Counted from the stretch's first letter, positions 45,601 to 55,208 are shown. The stretch: 64,000 bases of DNA from Microtetraspora glauca (GCA_001570385.1 BBYL01000006.1:124001-188000); one strand, 5' to 3'. Made by a program: numbers and translations. The notes: generated from the sequence alone by a model not told the origin.

Positions 45601-47226
45601 TCAGCCCATGTGGGGATAACGATGGTCGGTCGGCGGCACGAAGGTCTCCTTGATCGTGCGGGCGTTCACCCAGCGGATCAGGTTGAAGATCGAGCCGGCC
45701 TTGTCGTTGGTGCCCGAGGAGCGGGCGCCGCCGAAGGGCTGCTGGCCGACGACCGCGCCGGTGGGCTTGTCGTTGACATAGAAGTTGCCGGCCGCGAACC
45801 GCAGTCGCTCGGACGCGGACGCGATGGCGTACCGGTCCTGGGCGATGACCGACCCGGTCAGCGCGTACGGCGAGACGCTCTCCATCTGGTCGAGCACCGA
45901 ATCGAACGCGGAGTCCTCGTAGACGTGGACCGCGAGGATCGGGCCGAAGTACTCCTTCACGAAGATCTCGTCCGTGGGGTCGGAGCACTCCAGGATGGTC
46001 GGCTTCACGAAATATCCGGTCGAGTCGTCGTACGAACCGGTAAGGACGTCGATCGAGTCCACCGACCTGGCCCGGTCGATCGCGTCCCGGTGCTTGGCGA
46101 AGGCCCGTCCGTCGATGACGGCGCCCATGAACGTGGACAGGTCGCCCGCCACGTCACCGATCGTCAGCGACTCGGCGGTGGCGACGAAGTCGTCCCGGAT
46201 CCGCGACCACACCGACCGCGGCACGTACGCCCGCGAGGCCGCGGAGCACTTCTGCCCCTGGTACTCGAAGGCGCCCCGGATCAGCGCGGTGGAGAGCACC
46301 TCGGGCGACGCCGACGGGTGGGCGAGGACGAAGTCCTTGCCGCCGGTCTCGCCGACGAGCCTCGGGTAGCTCCGATAGCCCGTGATGTTCTCGCCGACGG
46401 TGCGCCACAGGTGCTGGAACGTCCCGGTCGAGCCGGTGAAGTGGATCCCGGCGAGGTCCGGGTGCCTGAGGGCGACCTCGGAGACGGCGGTGCCGTTGCC
46501 GGTGACCATGTTGATGACGCCCGGAGGCAGCCCCGCCGCCTCCAGCAGTCGCATCGTGAAGTGCGCCGCGAGCTGCTGCGTCGGCGACGGCTTCCAGACC
46601 ACGACATTGCCCATCAAAGCCGCAGAAGTCGGCAGATTTCCGGCGATGGCGGTGAAGTTGAACGGCGTGATCGCGAGGACGAAGCCCTCGAGCGGCCGGT
46701 ACTCCAGCCGGTTCCACACGCCGGGCGACGACACCGGCTGCTCGGCCAGCAACTGTCGCGCGTACGCCACGTTGAACCGCAGGAAGTCGATCAGCTCGCA
46801 GGCGGAGTCGATCTCGGCCTGCTGCGCCGACTTGGACTGGCCGAGGATCGTGGCGGCGTTGAGCGTCGCCCGCCACGGACCGCTCAGCAGGTCGGCGGCC
46901 TTCAGGAACACCGCCGCCCGCTCGTCGAACGACAGCGCCCGCCAGGCGGGGGCGGCCGCCCGCGCGGCGTCGATCGCCGCCCGGACGTCGGAGGCCGTCG
47001 CCTCGGACGTCCGCCCGAGCACGGAGGCGTGGTTGTGCGGCTGCACCACGTCGATGGGCGAACCGCCGCCCAGCCGGTGCTCGCCGCCGATCGTCATGGT
47101 GAGTTCGAGCGGCGCGCCGCTCAGCTCCTTGATCCGGTCCTCCAGGGAGGCCCGCTCCGCGCTGCCCGGCGCGTAGCCGTAGATCGGCTCGTTGGCCGGA
47201 ACCGGAACATTGCTGATCGCGTCCAT
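45601..47226 (-). CDS. pruA: L-glutamate gamma-semialdehyde (P5C) dehydrogenase
   Basis: 541 residues from ATG 47226, where TGATG overlaps the end of the proline dehydrogenase gene by one base; a GTG one codon earlier is also possible. It oxidises P5C/glutamate semialdehyde to glutamate with NAD. The catalytic Cys is in GQKCSAASRAYVP, the general base Glu in VGETGGKDFVL, and IHFTGSTGTFQHL and EYFGPILAVHVYED are typical of the PruA group. Second step of proline breakdown. Confidence 0.95.
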   Translation of the reverse strand: MDAISNVPVPANEPIYGYAPGSAERASLEDRIKELSGAPLELTMTIGGEHRLGGGSPIDVVQPHNHASVLGRTSEATASDVRAAIDAARAAAPAWRALSFDERAAVFLKAADLLSGPWRATLNAATILGQSKSAQQAEIDSACELIDFLRFNVAYARQLLAEQPVSSPGVWNRLEYRPLEGFVLAITPFNFTAIAGNLPTSAALMGNVVVWKPSPTQQLAAHFTMRLLEAAGLPPGVINMVTGNGTAVSEVALRHPDLAGIHFTGSTGTFQHLWRTVGENITGYRSYPRLVGETGGKDFVLAHPSASPEVLSTALIRGAFEYQGQKCSAASRAYVPRSVWSRIRDDFVATAESLTIGDVAGDLSTFMGAVIDGRAFAKHRDAIDRARSVDSIDVLTGSYDDSTGYFVKPTILECSDPTDEIFVKEYFGPILAVHVYEDSAFDSVLDQMESVSPYALTGSVIAQDRYAIASASERLRFAAGNFYVNDKPTGAVVGQQPFGGARSSGTNDKAGSIFNLIRWVNARTIKETFVPPTDHRYPHMG

Positions 47227-48137
47227 CACTTACCCCTCAGAGACCGCAGGAAGAAGGCGACGTTGGCCGGGCGCTCCGCCAGGCGGCGCATGAAGTAGCC
47301 GTACCAGTCGTCGCCGTACGGCACGTAGACCCGGACCGTGGCTCCGGCGCCCGCGAGCGCCTCCTGCTTGTCCGTCCGGATCCCGTACAACATCTGATAC
47401 TCGTAACTGTCCTGGCCACGCCCGTAGCGGTCGGCCAGCATCTCGGTGATCGCGATGAGCCGGTCGTCGTGCGTGCCCACCATGGGATATCCCGTACCCG
47501 CCATGAGGATGCGCAGGCACCGCACGTACGCCCGGTCCACGTCGGTCTTGCTCTGGTGCGCGACCGAGGCGGGCTCCCGGTAGGCGCCCTTGACCAGGCG
47601 GACACGGGACCCGGCGAGGTCGCGGCAGTCCTCCTCGCTCCGGAAGAGGTACGCCTGGATCGCCACCCCGGTGTCGGGGAAGTCCGCGCGCAGCGCGCGC
47701 AGGATCGAGAGCGTGGAGTCGACCGTGGTGTGGTCCTCCATGTCCAGCGTGACCGTGGTCCCGCAGTCCTGGGCGGCGGCGCAGATCCGCCGCGCGTGCT
47801 CCAGCGCCATGGTCTCGTCGAGCGCCTGCCCGACGGCCGACAGCTTCACCGACACCTCCGCTCGGCGCCCGAGCCCGAGCGGAGCGAGCGCGTCGAGCAC
47901 GGTGACGTACGCCTTGGCCGTCAGGGCCGCCGCCTCCGCGTCGCGGATCTCCTCGCCGAGGTGGTCGATCGTGACCGCGAGGCCGGACGCCGCCAACCGT
48001 TCCACGGTGGCGACCGCGTCCGAGGCGGACTCGCCCGCGACGAAACGGTCGACGACGCGGCGGGTCGGCGGCAGGCCGGACACGACGCGCCGCGCGAGCG
48101 CGTTCCGCGAGGCCGCGAGAAGCAGGGAACCGAGCAT
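47226..48137 (-). CDS. proline dehydrogenase
   Basis: 303 residues from ATG 48137. There is no clear ribosome site, but TACGCT lies six bases before the ATG, fitting a leaderless transcript. The FAD-dependent TIM barrel is seen in AVTIDHLGEEIRD, EVSVKLSAVGQALD, TVTLDMEDHTTVDSTL, AIQAYLFRSEEDC, VRLVKGAYREP and the late YEYQMLYGIR segment. It oxidises proline to P5C and passes electrons to quinone. It is coupled to pruA and divergent from a PucR-type activator. Confidence 0.94.
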   Translation of the reverse strand: MLGSLLLAASRNALARRVVSGLPPTRRVVDRFVAGESASDAVATVERLAASGLAVTIDHLGEEIRDAEAAALTAKAYVTVLDALAPLGLGRRAEVSVKLSAVGQALDETMALEHARRICAAAQDCGTTVTLDMEDHTTVDSTLSILRALRADFPDTGVAIQAYLFRSEEDCRDLAGSRVRLVKGAYREPASVAHQSKTDVDRAYVRCLRILMAGTGYPMVGTHDDRLIAITEMLADRYGRGQDSYEYQMLYGIRTDKQEALAGAGATVRVYVPYGDDWYGYFMRRLAERPANVAFFLRSLRGK

Positions 48138-48220
48138 GGCTCAAGCGTAGATCCGCAGTTCAGAGCCGGTCCACGGACAGGCGTCACAGCATTTTCAGAC
48201 AAATGCACAATAATGTCGGC

Positions 48221-49297
48221 ATGCAGGAAATCGTCGATGAGATAGCCCGGTTGCTGGACGCGTCGGTCACGATCGAGGACCGCTCCTTCCACCTCCTGGC
48301 GTACGGCGCGCAGAGCGGCGACATCGACACCGTGCGCCAGGAGTCGATCCTGCGCCGGAGGGCGAGCGACGAGGTCCGGGCCCATTTCGAGGCGTACGGC
48401 ATCGCCACGTCCACCGTCCCGGTCCGCATTCCCGGCATCCCCGGACTTCCCGGACTGCTGGACCGCGTGTGCGTGCCATTGCGGCACGGCGGCGTGACCT
48501 ACGGCTACCTGTGGCTCCTCGACTCCGGCGCGCTGACCGACGCCCGCCTGGCGGCCGTCACCCCGCTGGTCGAGCGCGCCGCGGCCGTCCTGGCGCATGA
48601 GGCGCGCACCGGCAGGGCCCGCCTGTGGGACTTCTTCTCCGCCGACCCGGCCACCAGGGCCGCCGCCGCGCTCCACGTCACCGGCCCCGTCGCGGCGATC
48701 GCCGTACGGACCGCGCCGGATCGCGCGGCGGCGCTGTGGCGGCTCCCTCGTGGCGTGCTCGCGGAGCCCGGCGACGGTCCGGAGCCGCTCACCGCCGTCC
48801 TCGCGCCCGCGTCACAGGCCCCCCGCGTCGCCGGCACCCTCCAGACGACGTACGGCACGGCCGCCGGCATCGGAGGAGTCCGCGAGGACGCGGGCGACGC
48901 GTGGGAGAGCTGGGCCGAGGCCGTGCTCGCGCTCCGGATCGCCGAGCACGTCCAGCGGCTCGGGCCGGTCGCGAGCTGGGCCGACCTGGGCGTCTACCGC
49001 TTCCTTGCCCGGCTGCCCAGGAGCGAGCTCGCCGAGCTGGCCGCCGAGTCCGCGCCGCTGGGCGACCTGGCGGGCACGGTCGAGAGCTACCTCGACCGTG
49101 CCGGCCAGGTCCAGGAGACGGCGGCCGCGCTCGGCGTGCACCGCCAGACGCTGTACTACCGGCTGGGACGGGCCGGGCAGCTCACCGGGCTCGACCTCGC
49201 CGACGGCCGGGACCGCCTGCTGCTCCATCTGTCGCTGAAGGCGGCCGCCCTCACTGGGGAGCCCGGTAGATACGCACCCAGTCGACGTACATCGTGA
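48221..49297 (+). CDS. PucR-type activator, probable proline-utilisation regulator
   Basis: 358 residues from ATG 48221; ATG 48203 is an alternative, with a TAATGT box at 48211. The N-terminus (QEIVDEIARLLDASVTIEDRSFHLLAYG) is a PucR/GAF-like sensor, and the C-terminus is the PucR HTH: TVESYLDRAGQVQETAAALGVHRQTLYYRLGRAGQLTG, given here in parts: AAALGVHRQTLYYRL is the recognition region. Divergent placement beside proline dehydrogenase matches known PutR-type activators. Its last 47 bases overlap the end of the GH16 gene on the other strand. Confidence 0.87.
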   Translation: MQEIVDEIARLLDASVTIEDRSFHLLAYGAQSGDIDTVRQESILRRRASDEVRAHFEAYGIATSTVPVRIPGIPGLPGLLDRVCVPLRHGGVTYGYLWLLDSGALTDARLAAVTPLVERAAAVLAHEARTGRARLWDFFSADPATRAAAALHVTGPVAAIAVRTAPDRAAALWRLPRGVLAEPGDGPEPLTAVLAPASQAPRVAGTLQTTYGTAAGIGGVREDAGDAWESWAEAVLALRIAEHVQRLGPVASWADLGVYRFLARLPRSELAELAAESAPLGDLAGTVESYLDRAGQVQETAAALGVHRQTLYYRLGRAGQLTGLDLADGRDRLLLHLSLKAAALTGEPGRYAPSRRTS

Positions 49298-50690
49298 CCG
49301 TCGCGGGTGTGGACGCGTTGCGGCACAGGGCGCCGTCGCAGACCACGTCGTTCTGGAGGGCCAGCCCCATCGTCCGCCCCTTGGGGACCAGCGGGCCCGT
49401 GTAGTTCCAGACCATCCTGCCGTCCAGCCAGAAGGTCAGCCGGTCGGGCAGCCAGTCGACGGCGGCCGTGTGCCACTGGGTGAAGTCGGCGCGCATCGAG
49501 CTCGCCGCCCGCTGACCGCCGCTCCCGTGCACGAAGATGCCGCTGAGCTGCCGGGGGATGTCGCCGACCTCGACGAAGTCGACCTCCGCGTAGTTGTTCG
49601 CGCTCACCTGCTCGGGCATCAGCAGCGCCACCGCGGAGTATCCGGCGCCGGCCTCCGACCGGAGGCGCACCTCCCACCGGCCGTACTGCTGGAGCAGCAG
49701 GCTCGCGACGCCTCCGGACAGGTCCTTGCCTCCGTAGATCCCGCCGGTCATGCGCAGCATGCCGCCGGAGACGCTCGTCGCCCGCGAGGTACGGGGGTTC
49801 GTCCGGGCGTTCGGCGAGTCGTAGACGCCCCACCTGCTCTCATCGATCCTCGTCCCGTTGAAGTCCTCGACGAGGATCGGCGCGCCCCACTCCGCCCCGG
49901 TCGTGGACTGGCCCGAACCGGTCGCCGTGCCACCCGTGCCACCCGTGCCACCCGCGACGCCGGCCGTGCCGGTTCCGGTGCCGGTTCCGCCAGTGCCAGT
50001 GCCAGTGCCGGTGCCGCCCACGCCTGCGCTCGTACCGCCGGTGCCGGTCCCCGGAGCGGGGTGGATCACGGACGAGCTGTCCGCCTGGCCGAGGGGGAGC
50101 GGGGACGCGCCGGAACGTCCGGACCCGTCGCCGCCCGTGTACACATCCGGGTATCCGGTCTCCGGAAGGTCACCGCGGTCGTCCCGGTACCCCGAGGAGC
50201 CGTCCCGGTAGCCGGAGGAGCCCTCCGGGTACCCCGAGGAGCCGTCCGGGTAGGCGAAGGTCCCGTCCGGATAGGCGCCCTCCGCGGCGGTGCCGTCCGG
50301 GAAGGTGCCCTCCGGATAGACGGTGACCCGGTCGTCCGGATACGAGAAGGTGCCGTCCGGGGACGCGCCGGTATGCCTGGTCGCGGCACCCCTTCCGGAC
50401 GCTGCGGGCGGCAGCAGGTTCGCCGCGCGGCGCTCGCGCGCCGGCCGGGGATGGTGGGCGACGGCGGCCGCGCGCGGCCCCGTGGAGGAGGACGCCGCCC
50501 CGGAGGCCGTACGAGCCGGTACCGCGGCGGGTTTCCCCTGCCGGGCGGCCGCGGACGGGGTGGCGGACACTTCGGTGGCGGATTCGCCGGCGGCGGTCAG
50601 GACCGACACGGGTTCCGCGCTCGAACACGCGGTGGCGGCGGCGATCACCATCGCCGCCGCCACGGCTAAACCAGGTCCATGAAGTGACAT
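49251..50690 (-). CDS. GH16-like glycoside hydrolase lipoprotein with low-complexity linker
   Basis: 479 residues. A lipoprotein signal ends AAATACSS. Residues about 100-270 are a repeat-rich linker: YPDG/YPEG/YRDG units with GSSG, then Gly/Thr runs. The last about 210 residues form a concanavalin-like domain with AEVDFVEVG, the ExDxxE catalytic motif of GH16 clan-B enzymes, and YVDWVRIYRAP at the end. It should cut a beta-glucan or galactan at the cell surface. The linker DNA is a set of short tandem repeats, so its length may vary between strains. The gene ends inside the convergent pucR gene. Confidence 0.83.
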   Translation of the reverse strand: MSLHGPGLAVAAAMVIAAATACSSAEPVSVLTAAGESATEVSATPSAAARQGKPAAVPARTASGAASSSTGPRAAAVAHHPRPARERRAANLLPPAASGRGAATRHTGASPDGTFSYPDDRVTVYPEGTFPDGTAAEGAYPDGTFAYPDGSSGYPEGSSGYRDGSSGYRDDRGDLPETGYPDVYTGGDGSGRSGASPLPLGQADSSSVIHPAPGTGTGGTSAGVGGTGTGTGTGGTGTGTGTAGVAGGTGGTGGTATGSGQSTTGAEWGAPILVEDFNGTRIDESRWGVYDSPNARTNPRTSRATSVSGGMLRMTGGIYGGKDLSGGVASLLLQQYGRWEVRLRSEAGAGYSAVALLMPEQVSANNYAEVDFVEVGDIPRQLSGIFVHGSGGQRAASSMRADFTQWHTAAVDWLPDRLTFWLDGRMVWNYTGPLVPKGRTMGLALQNDVVCDGALCRNASTPATVTMYVDWVRIYRAPQ

Positions 50691-50800
50691 GCACGCATCA
50701 AAGCACCGATCTCACTTCAATAACAGGATCATGCCGGTTGAGCATCCGGACACCGCGCCCTCCGGCGCCCTCCGTGGCCCGGAGGGCCGCACATCGGACG

Positions 50801-51886
50801 TCAGGCGCAGGTCCGCTCGTAGACGCGGAGCAGTTCCATGCTGATCCGCTCCAGGGAGTAACGGGACCGGGCGCGGTCGGCCGCCGCGTAGCCCATGGCC
50901 GTACGGAGGGTCACGTCTCCGAGGAGCTCGCGGATCCGGACCGCGGTCTCGGCCGGCCGGCCGGGCCGCATCAGGAAGCCGGTGACCCCGTCCACCACGG
51001 AGTCGAGGTGCGCGCCCACCGCGGACGCGACGACGGGGATGCCGCAGGCCATTGCCTCGAGGGCGGCGAGGCCGGTCGGCACGGTGGGAGCCAGCGAGAG
51101 CACCATGTCGGCGCTGCGCATCAGCTTCGGCATGGCGGTGTGCGGGACCGGGCCGAGCAGCTCGACGCGGTCGCCGACCGCGTGGTCCCTGGCGATCGCG
51201 CGCAGCCGCTCGATGCTGAGGTCGTCCCCGCCCGCGATCACGAGCTCGGCCTCGGGGATCGCCGCCAGCGCGCCGATCGCGGTCGCCGCGCCGCTCGCGG
51301 CGATCTCGCCGGGGTCGCTGCCCAGCCCGACGTGGAGCAGGCGCGGCCGCTCGCCGCGCGGGAAGGCCGGGCCCTGGCGGCGGAACCGCTCGACGTCGAT
51401 CCCGCTCGGGACGACGGCGATGTTGCGGCGCGGCACGCCCATCCTGATCAGCTCGGACTCCTCGTCGGCGCAGGACGCGATGACCGCGCGGGCGTGACGG
51501 CCGATGGCGCACTCCAGCCGCCGTACCGGCGTCTGCCCGCCGTGGAAGTGCCCGTGGAACGTCTGGGTGACCGGCACGCCGAGCCCTTCTGAGCCCGCGA
51601 TGGCGGCCAGGCCACCGGCCCAGGAGTGCGCGTGGATGATGTCGGGCCGGTCCCTGCGCCAGCGCCGCATGAGACCGGCGCTGAAGTCGGAAAGGTAGGG
51701 AAGCAGGTCGCTCTCGGACAGCTCAATGTCCGGCCCGGCGGCCACCTGCTCTATGGACACGCCCTTGGACGGCTGGCCGGTTGCGGATCGGGTGTAAACC
51801 GTCACCCGGTGACCACGGCCCAGCTCGCGGGCGATCGCGGGAGTGTCGGACGTCAGGGCCTGCGCGGAAACAATGGCGATATTCAT
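50801..51886 (-). CDS. family 4 glycosyltransferase
   Basis: 361 residues from ATG 51886 behind GAGG; the longer frame has no ribosome site. GT-B fold: the N-terminal domain has ALTSDTPAIARELGRGHRVTVYTR and IIHAHSWAGGLAA; the C-terminal domain has VVPSGIDVERF, RLLHVGLGSDPGE and the Glu motif PTGLAALEAMACGIPVVAS. It transfers a sugar from an activated donor to a glycolipid or polymer. No neighbour indicates the acceptor. Confidence 0.9.
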   Translation of the reverse strand: MNIAIVSAQALTSDTPAIARELGRGHRVTVYTRSATGQPSKGVSIEQVAAGPDIELSESDLLPYLSDFSAGLMRRWRRDRPDIIHAHSWAGGLAAIAGSEGLGVPVTQTFHGHFHGGQTPVRRLECAIGRHARAVIASCADEESELIRMGVPRRNIAVVPSGIDVERFRRQGPAFPRGERPRLLHVGLGSDPGEIAASGAATAIGALAAIPEAELVIAGGDDLSIERLRAIARDHAVGDRVELLGPVPHTAMPKLMRSADMVLSLAPTVPTGLAALEAMACGIPVVASAVGAHLDSVVDGVTGFLMRPGRPAETAVRIRELLGDVTLRTAMGYAAADRARSRYSLERISMELLRVYERTCA

Positions 51887-52206
51887 GGCACACCTCAAGC
51901 CTAAAGTGCTTGGAAAAGGGTGTGCCTGCGTCTTAGGCACCAACTACTCCGCAGAGTTTACCGCGCTCCAACTCGCGCTAAACCCCCGAAACGGTGGAAA
52001 TCCCACAGTCTCGTTCTTCGCCGGGTTCGTTCCCCGCCCCGCGCCGACCCCGCACCACCGGCTCCCGGCACGCCTCTCACCTCGCCTCTCACCTCGGCTC
52101 TGACCTGGGCGTTCGTCCCGGGACCCGGTCGCCCTCCGGCCCCGGCTCGCCTCCGCTTCCCGCCCGCCGGAAAGCCGGGCGGGTCGCGCCAGGAGCGGCT
52201 CAGGGG
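51887..52206. other. 320-base stretch without a gene
   Basis: It holds the probable promoter of the glycosyltransferase (AT-richer at 51890-52000) and the 12-base tandem repeats at 52071-52106. No gene is supported. Confidence 0.55.
52071..52106. repeat. three 12-base tandem repeats
   Basis: CGCCTCTCACCT twice, then CGGCTCTGACCT with two changes. Between the end of the PP2C gene and the glycosyltransferase promoter. Confidence 0.75.
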
Positions 52207-54015
52207 TCAGCGGGACCGCCGGAGGGTGAGCATCGTGATCTCGTCGAGGATGTGGTCGCCGGAGAACGCCCGGTGGTCCTCCTCGATGGCCTTCACCACA
52301 ATGCCCGGAGGCTGGCCGGCGCACCGGGTCAGGACCTCGGTGAGCCGGCCCTCCCCGTAGCTCTCGCCTTCCGCGTCGCGGGACCCGACCAGCCCGTCGG
52401 AGTAGAGCAGCAGGGTCTCGCCGGCGGTCAGGGTCAGCTCCTCCGTGGCGGGCACCGCGCCCTCCTCGAACCCCAAGGGGACGCCGCCGCCCTCCGAGAA
52501 GCGCACGCCGCCGTCCGGGAGGAGCAGGGCCGCCGGGTGGTGCCCGGCCGAGGCCAGCCGTACCCGGCGTCCGTGCACGAAGCCCGCCGCCGCCATGACG
52601 AACAACCCGGTGTTCTGCGCGACGAGCGCGTCGTTGACCGTGCGCAGCGCCGCGCCGGGGTCGTCCTCACGCACGCTGACCACGCGCAGGCCGCCGCGCA
52701 CCATGGCGGTGACCGACGCGGCCTCCTCGCCCCGGCCCGCCGCACTGCCGATGACGAACCCCCAGCCGTCCCTGACCGGGAACACGTCGTAGAACTCGCC
52801 GCCGATCGCACGCGGCTCCGACCCCGGATGGTAGATCGCCGCGGTCTCGAATCCCGGGATGTCCGGAAGCGTCCGGGGGAGCACCCCGGTCTGCAGCGTG
52901 TCGGCCGCCTGCGACCTGCGCTGGAAGCTGCGCTGGGCCCGCATCGCCAGGCCGAGCTGTGCCCCGGCCTCCTCCAGCAGGCCGAGGTCCGCGAGCCCGA
53001 ACGGCGGCCGGTCGCGAAGCCGTACGAGCGTGAGCACGCCGAGGATCTCCTGGCCGGTCCCGATGGGCACGGACAGCAGCGACCCGGCCCGGATGTCCCG
53101 GAGGACATCGGGACCGAGCAGTCCGTCGTCGGCCAGCATCTCGTGGACGGTCCCGCCACCCGTCTCCAGGACCTGGCGCACGACGGGCGCGCACGCCGGG
53201 TCCAGCCCCTCGACGGCCCGCTGCAGCCGGGTGACCGGCTCGCTGGCCGGTGGGATCACGGCCGCCCGGTGGAGGACGTCGTCGCGGAAGACGTCGGCGA
53301 TCACCCAGTCCGCCGTCTCGGCGGCGAACAGCCGCGCCGCGCGGATCAGTGCCACCGGCTCGCGCAGGCTCTCCTCGTCGAGCAGCAGGCGGGTGAGCCG
53401 CGCGAGCAGGTCGTGGCGCCGGGCGGCGGCCATGACGGCGGACTCGTCCGGGGCCCGGTCCGGGCCGGACGCCTCGGGGAGTCGCACGTCGGTCGGGAGC
53501 GCGACCGCGGCGACCATCTCCCCGGGCTCGCCCGGCATGCGCAGCCTGCTGAGGACCAGCCGGACCGTGTGCGTGCGCCCCTGGTGCGCCAGCCGGGTCT
53601 GGAAGGTCGCGCTCTCCTCGCCGTGCAGTACGGCCGTCAGGTGGGACCGGAAGGCGGCCCGGCCGGAGACGTCGACCAGCAGCGGGAACGGCCGCCCGAG
53701 CAGGTATCCCGCGGGGCTGCCGAGCAGCCGGGCGGTCTCGTTGTTGATCCGCCGGACCACGCCCCCGGCGTCCATGACGACCACGGGGACGGGCAGCGCG
53801 CGGAAGATCTGGCGCAGCAGCTTCTGCTCGCGCTGGTTGCCGCCCTCCCTGCGCCCGCGCCTCCTCCCGAGTTCCGCGAGCGCCGAGCGGAGCAGTTCCT
53901 CCGCCGCCTCGAGCTCGTCGAGCGCGGCACCGGGCGCGGACGTCTCCCGGAGTGCGGCGATGCGGGCCGCGAGGCCGCTCAGCTCGCGCTCCAGCTCGGG
54001 TAGGTTGGTCAACAT
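52207..54015 (-). CDS. PAS-GAF-SpoIIE (PP2C) protein with altered metal motifs
   Basis: 602 residues from ATG 54015 with GAGGGGG upstream. A helical start (about 1-60) precedes a PAS domain (about 70-175), a GAF domain (about 200-355) and a SpoIIE/PP2C domain (about 385-600). Conserved parts are LQTGVLPRTLP, SAGHHPAALLLPDGG and LLLYSDGLVGSRD. However, GGDxYD is GGEFYD at 405-410 and the GDVxGxG metal loop is IGSAAGRG at 422-429, so an Asp metal ligand is Ser. It should dephosphorylate the STAS anti-anti-sigma factor, but catalysis is in doubt. It is divergent from the GAF-ANTAR gene. Confidence 0.87.
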   Translation of the reverse strand: MLTNLPELERELSGLAARIAALRETSAPGAALDELEAAEELLRSALAELGRRRGRREGGNQREQKLLRQIFRALPVPVVVMDAGGVVRRINNETARLLGSPAGYLLGRPFPLLVDVSGRAAFRSHLTAVLHGEESATFQTRLAHQGRTHTVRLVLSRLRMPGEPGEMVAAVALPTDVRLPEASGPDRAPDESAVMAAARRHDLLARLTRLLLDEESLREPVALIRAARLFAAETADWVIADVFRDDVLHRAAVIPPASEPVTRLQRAVEGLDPACAPVVRQVLETGGGTVHEMLADDGLLGPDVLRDIRAGSLLSVPIGTGQEILGVLTLVRLRDRPPFGLADLGLLEEAGAQLGLAMRAQRSFQRRSQAADTLQTGVLPRTLPDIPGFETAAIYHPGSEPRAIGGEFYDVFPVRDGWGFVIGSAAGRGEEAASVTAMVRGGLRVVSVREDDPGAALRTVNDALVAQNTGLFVMAAAGFVHGRRVRLASAGHHPAALLLPDGGVRFSEGGGVPLGFEEGAVPATEELTLTAGETLLLYSDGLVGSRDAEGESYGEGRLTEVLTRCAGQPPGIVVKAIEEDHRAFSGDHILDEITMLTLRRSR

Positions 54016-54095
54016 TTGCCCCCTCTCTTGTTTCGACGGTACGTCACCGGATTCCGCGCATCGACGGGGTCCGGATTAACGCTGAAAGTAGGGGA

Positions 54096-54821
54096 ATGAC
54101 TGTTCCCGTCATGGATACCACCCCGAGTCTCGCCCGCGATCTCGCCGCTCTGGGCAGGGTGACGGAGGGCGTTTCGTACGAGAGCGTGCTGCGCGGCATC
54201 ACCGAGGCGGTGGCGCGCGGCGTTCCCGGATGCGCGGCGGGCACCGCCGAGCTGTGGCAGGAGGGGCGGGTGATGCTGGCCGCCTCCCACAGCGAGCTCA
54301 TCGCCCTCACCGATCGGGAGCGCGACCTGCGCGAGGGGCCGTCGAGGGAGGCGCTCTCCTCCGGGCGGCCGGTGGTGATCCCGGACGTGATGCGCGACGC
54401 GCGCTGGCCCCGCTACGCCGCGACGGCCGTACGGCACGGCGTGCGTTCGGTGCTGGTCCTGCCGATCGAGGTGGAGCGCGCCGTCGTCATCATCGGCCTG
54501 TACGCGGTGCGACCCGGCGTCTTCGCCGGGGGAGGCTCCCTGATGACCATGCTCGCCGAGCAGGTGACCGTGGTGCTGGCCAACCTCTGGGAGTTCGACG
54601 ACGTTGTCACGGGGGCCGCGCAGATGCAGGAGGCCATGGCCGGCCGCTCGGTCATCGACCAGGCCAAGGGCATCATCATGTCGACGAGTGGCTGCTCGGC
54701 CGAGGCCGCGTTCGACGAGCTGAGACGGGTGTCCCAGCACCATCAGATCAAGGTCGCCGACCTGGCCAAGCTGCTGGTCACCGAGCACCAGAACAAGCAC
54801 GGCGGCAACCGCACGGAGTGA
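54096..54821 (+). CDS. GAF-ANTAR RNA-binding antiterminator
   Basis: 241 residues from ATG 54096 (54111 possible). The GAF domain covers about 30-160 (LSSGRPVVIPDVMRDARWPRY, SVLVLPIEVERAVVIIGLYA). The C-terminal ANTAR domain has the typical core AMAGRSVIDQAKGIIMSTSG and SAEAAFDELRRVSQ. ANTAR proteins bind dual hexaloop RNAs to stop termination. It ends three bases before the STAS gene, which comes the other way. Confidence 0.88.
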   Translation: MTVPVMDTTPSLARDLAALGRVTEGVSYESVLRGITEAVARGVPGCAAGTAELWQEGRVMLAASHSELIALTDRERDLREGPSREALSSGRPVVIPDVMRDARWPRYAATAVRHGVRSVLVLPIEVERAVVIIGLYAVRPGVFAGGGSLMTMLAEQVTVVLANLWEFDDVVTGAAQMQEAMAGRSVIDQAKGIIMSTSGCSAEAAFDELRRVSQHHQIKVADLAKLLVTEHQNKHGGNRTE

Positions 54822-54824
54822 TCT

Positions 54825-55208
54825 CTAGTGCCCTTCCCTGGCGGTCCCGAAGGCGGCCAGCGCCTCCTCCAGCGTGTCGAACATCGGCAGCCGCTGGGAC
54901 AGGCCGGTGACCCACATCACCTTGGAACTGGGGTACTGCACGGCGACGAGGGCGAAGTCGCCGCCCGCCCCGGTGGCGCGCTGCCAGTGGTGGACGATGA
55001 GCCCGAGTGCCCGCGAGTCCATGAACGTGACGCCGGCCAGATCGAGGATCATGCTCGGCCCGTGGTCGTCGGCGGCCGCGTCCAGGTAGCCGGAGAACTC
55101 CGTTCGCGTGGTGGCGTCGAGGATGCCGGTGACGTGGACGACCACCGCGACGCCGGCGGGCGTGGCGTGCACCGTGGACTGCAGGGACAGCGTCCCGGGC
55201 TTTGGCAC
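54825..55208 (-). CDS. STAS-domain anti-anti-sigma factor
   Basis: 127 residues from GTG 55208 with GGAGG six bases upstream. The STAS fold has MILDLAGVTFMDSRALGLIVHH; the phosphorylatable Ser is in FMDSRALG (usual DSSGL). In its unphosphorylated state it should bind the HATPase anti-sigma factor and free the sigma factor. Located between the GAF-ANTAR gene (convergent) and the sigma-factor gene (divergent). Confidence 0.86.
   Translation of the reverse strand: MPKPGTLSLQSTVHATPAGVAVVVHVTGILDATTRTEFSGYLDAAADDHGPSMILDLAGVTFMDSRALGLIVHHWQRATGAGGDFALVAVQYPSSKVMWVTGLSQRLPMFDTLEEALAAFGTAREGH

Noticed and set aside
49850..50340. CRISPR-like array in the GH16 gene
   Set aside because: The repeats are short in-frame codon repeats of a linker, without unique spacers.
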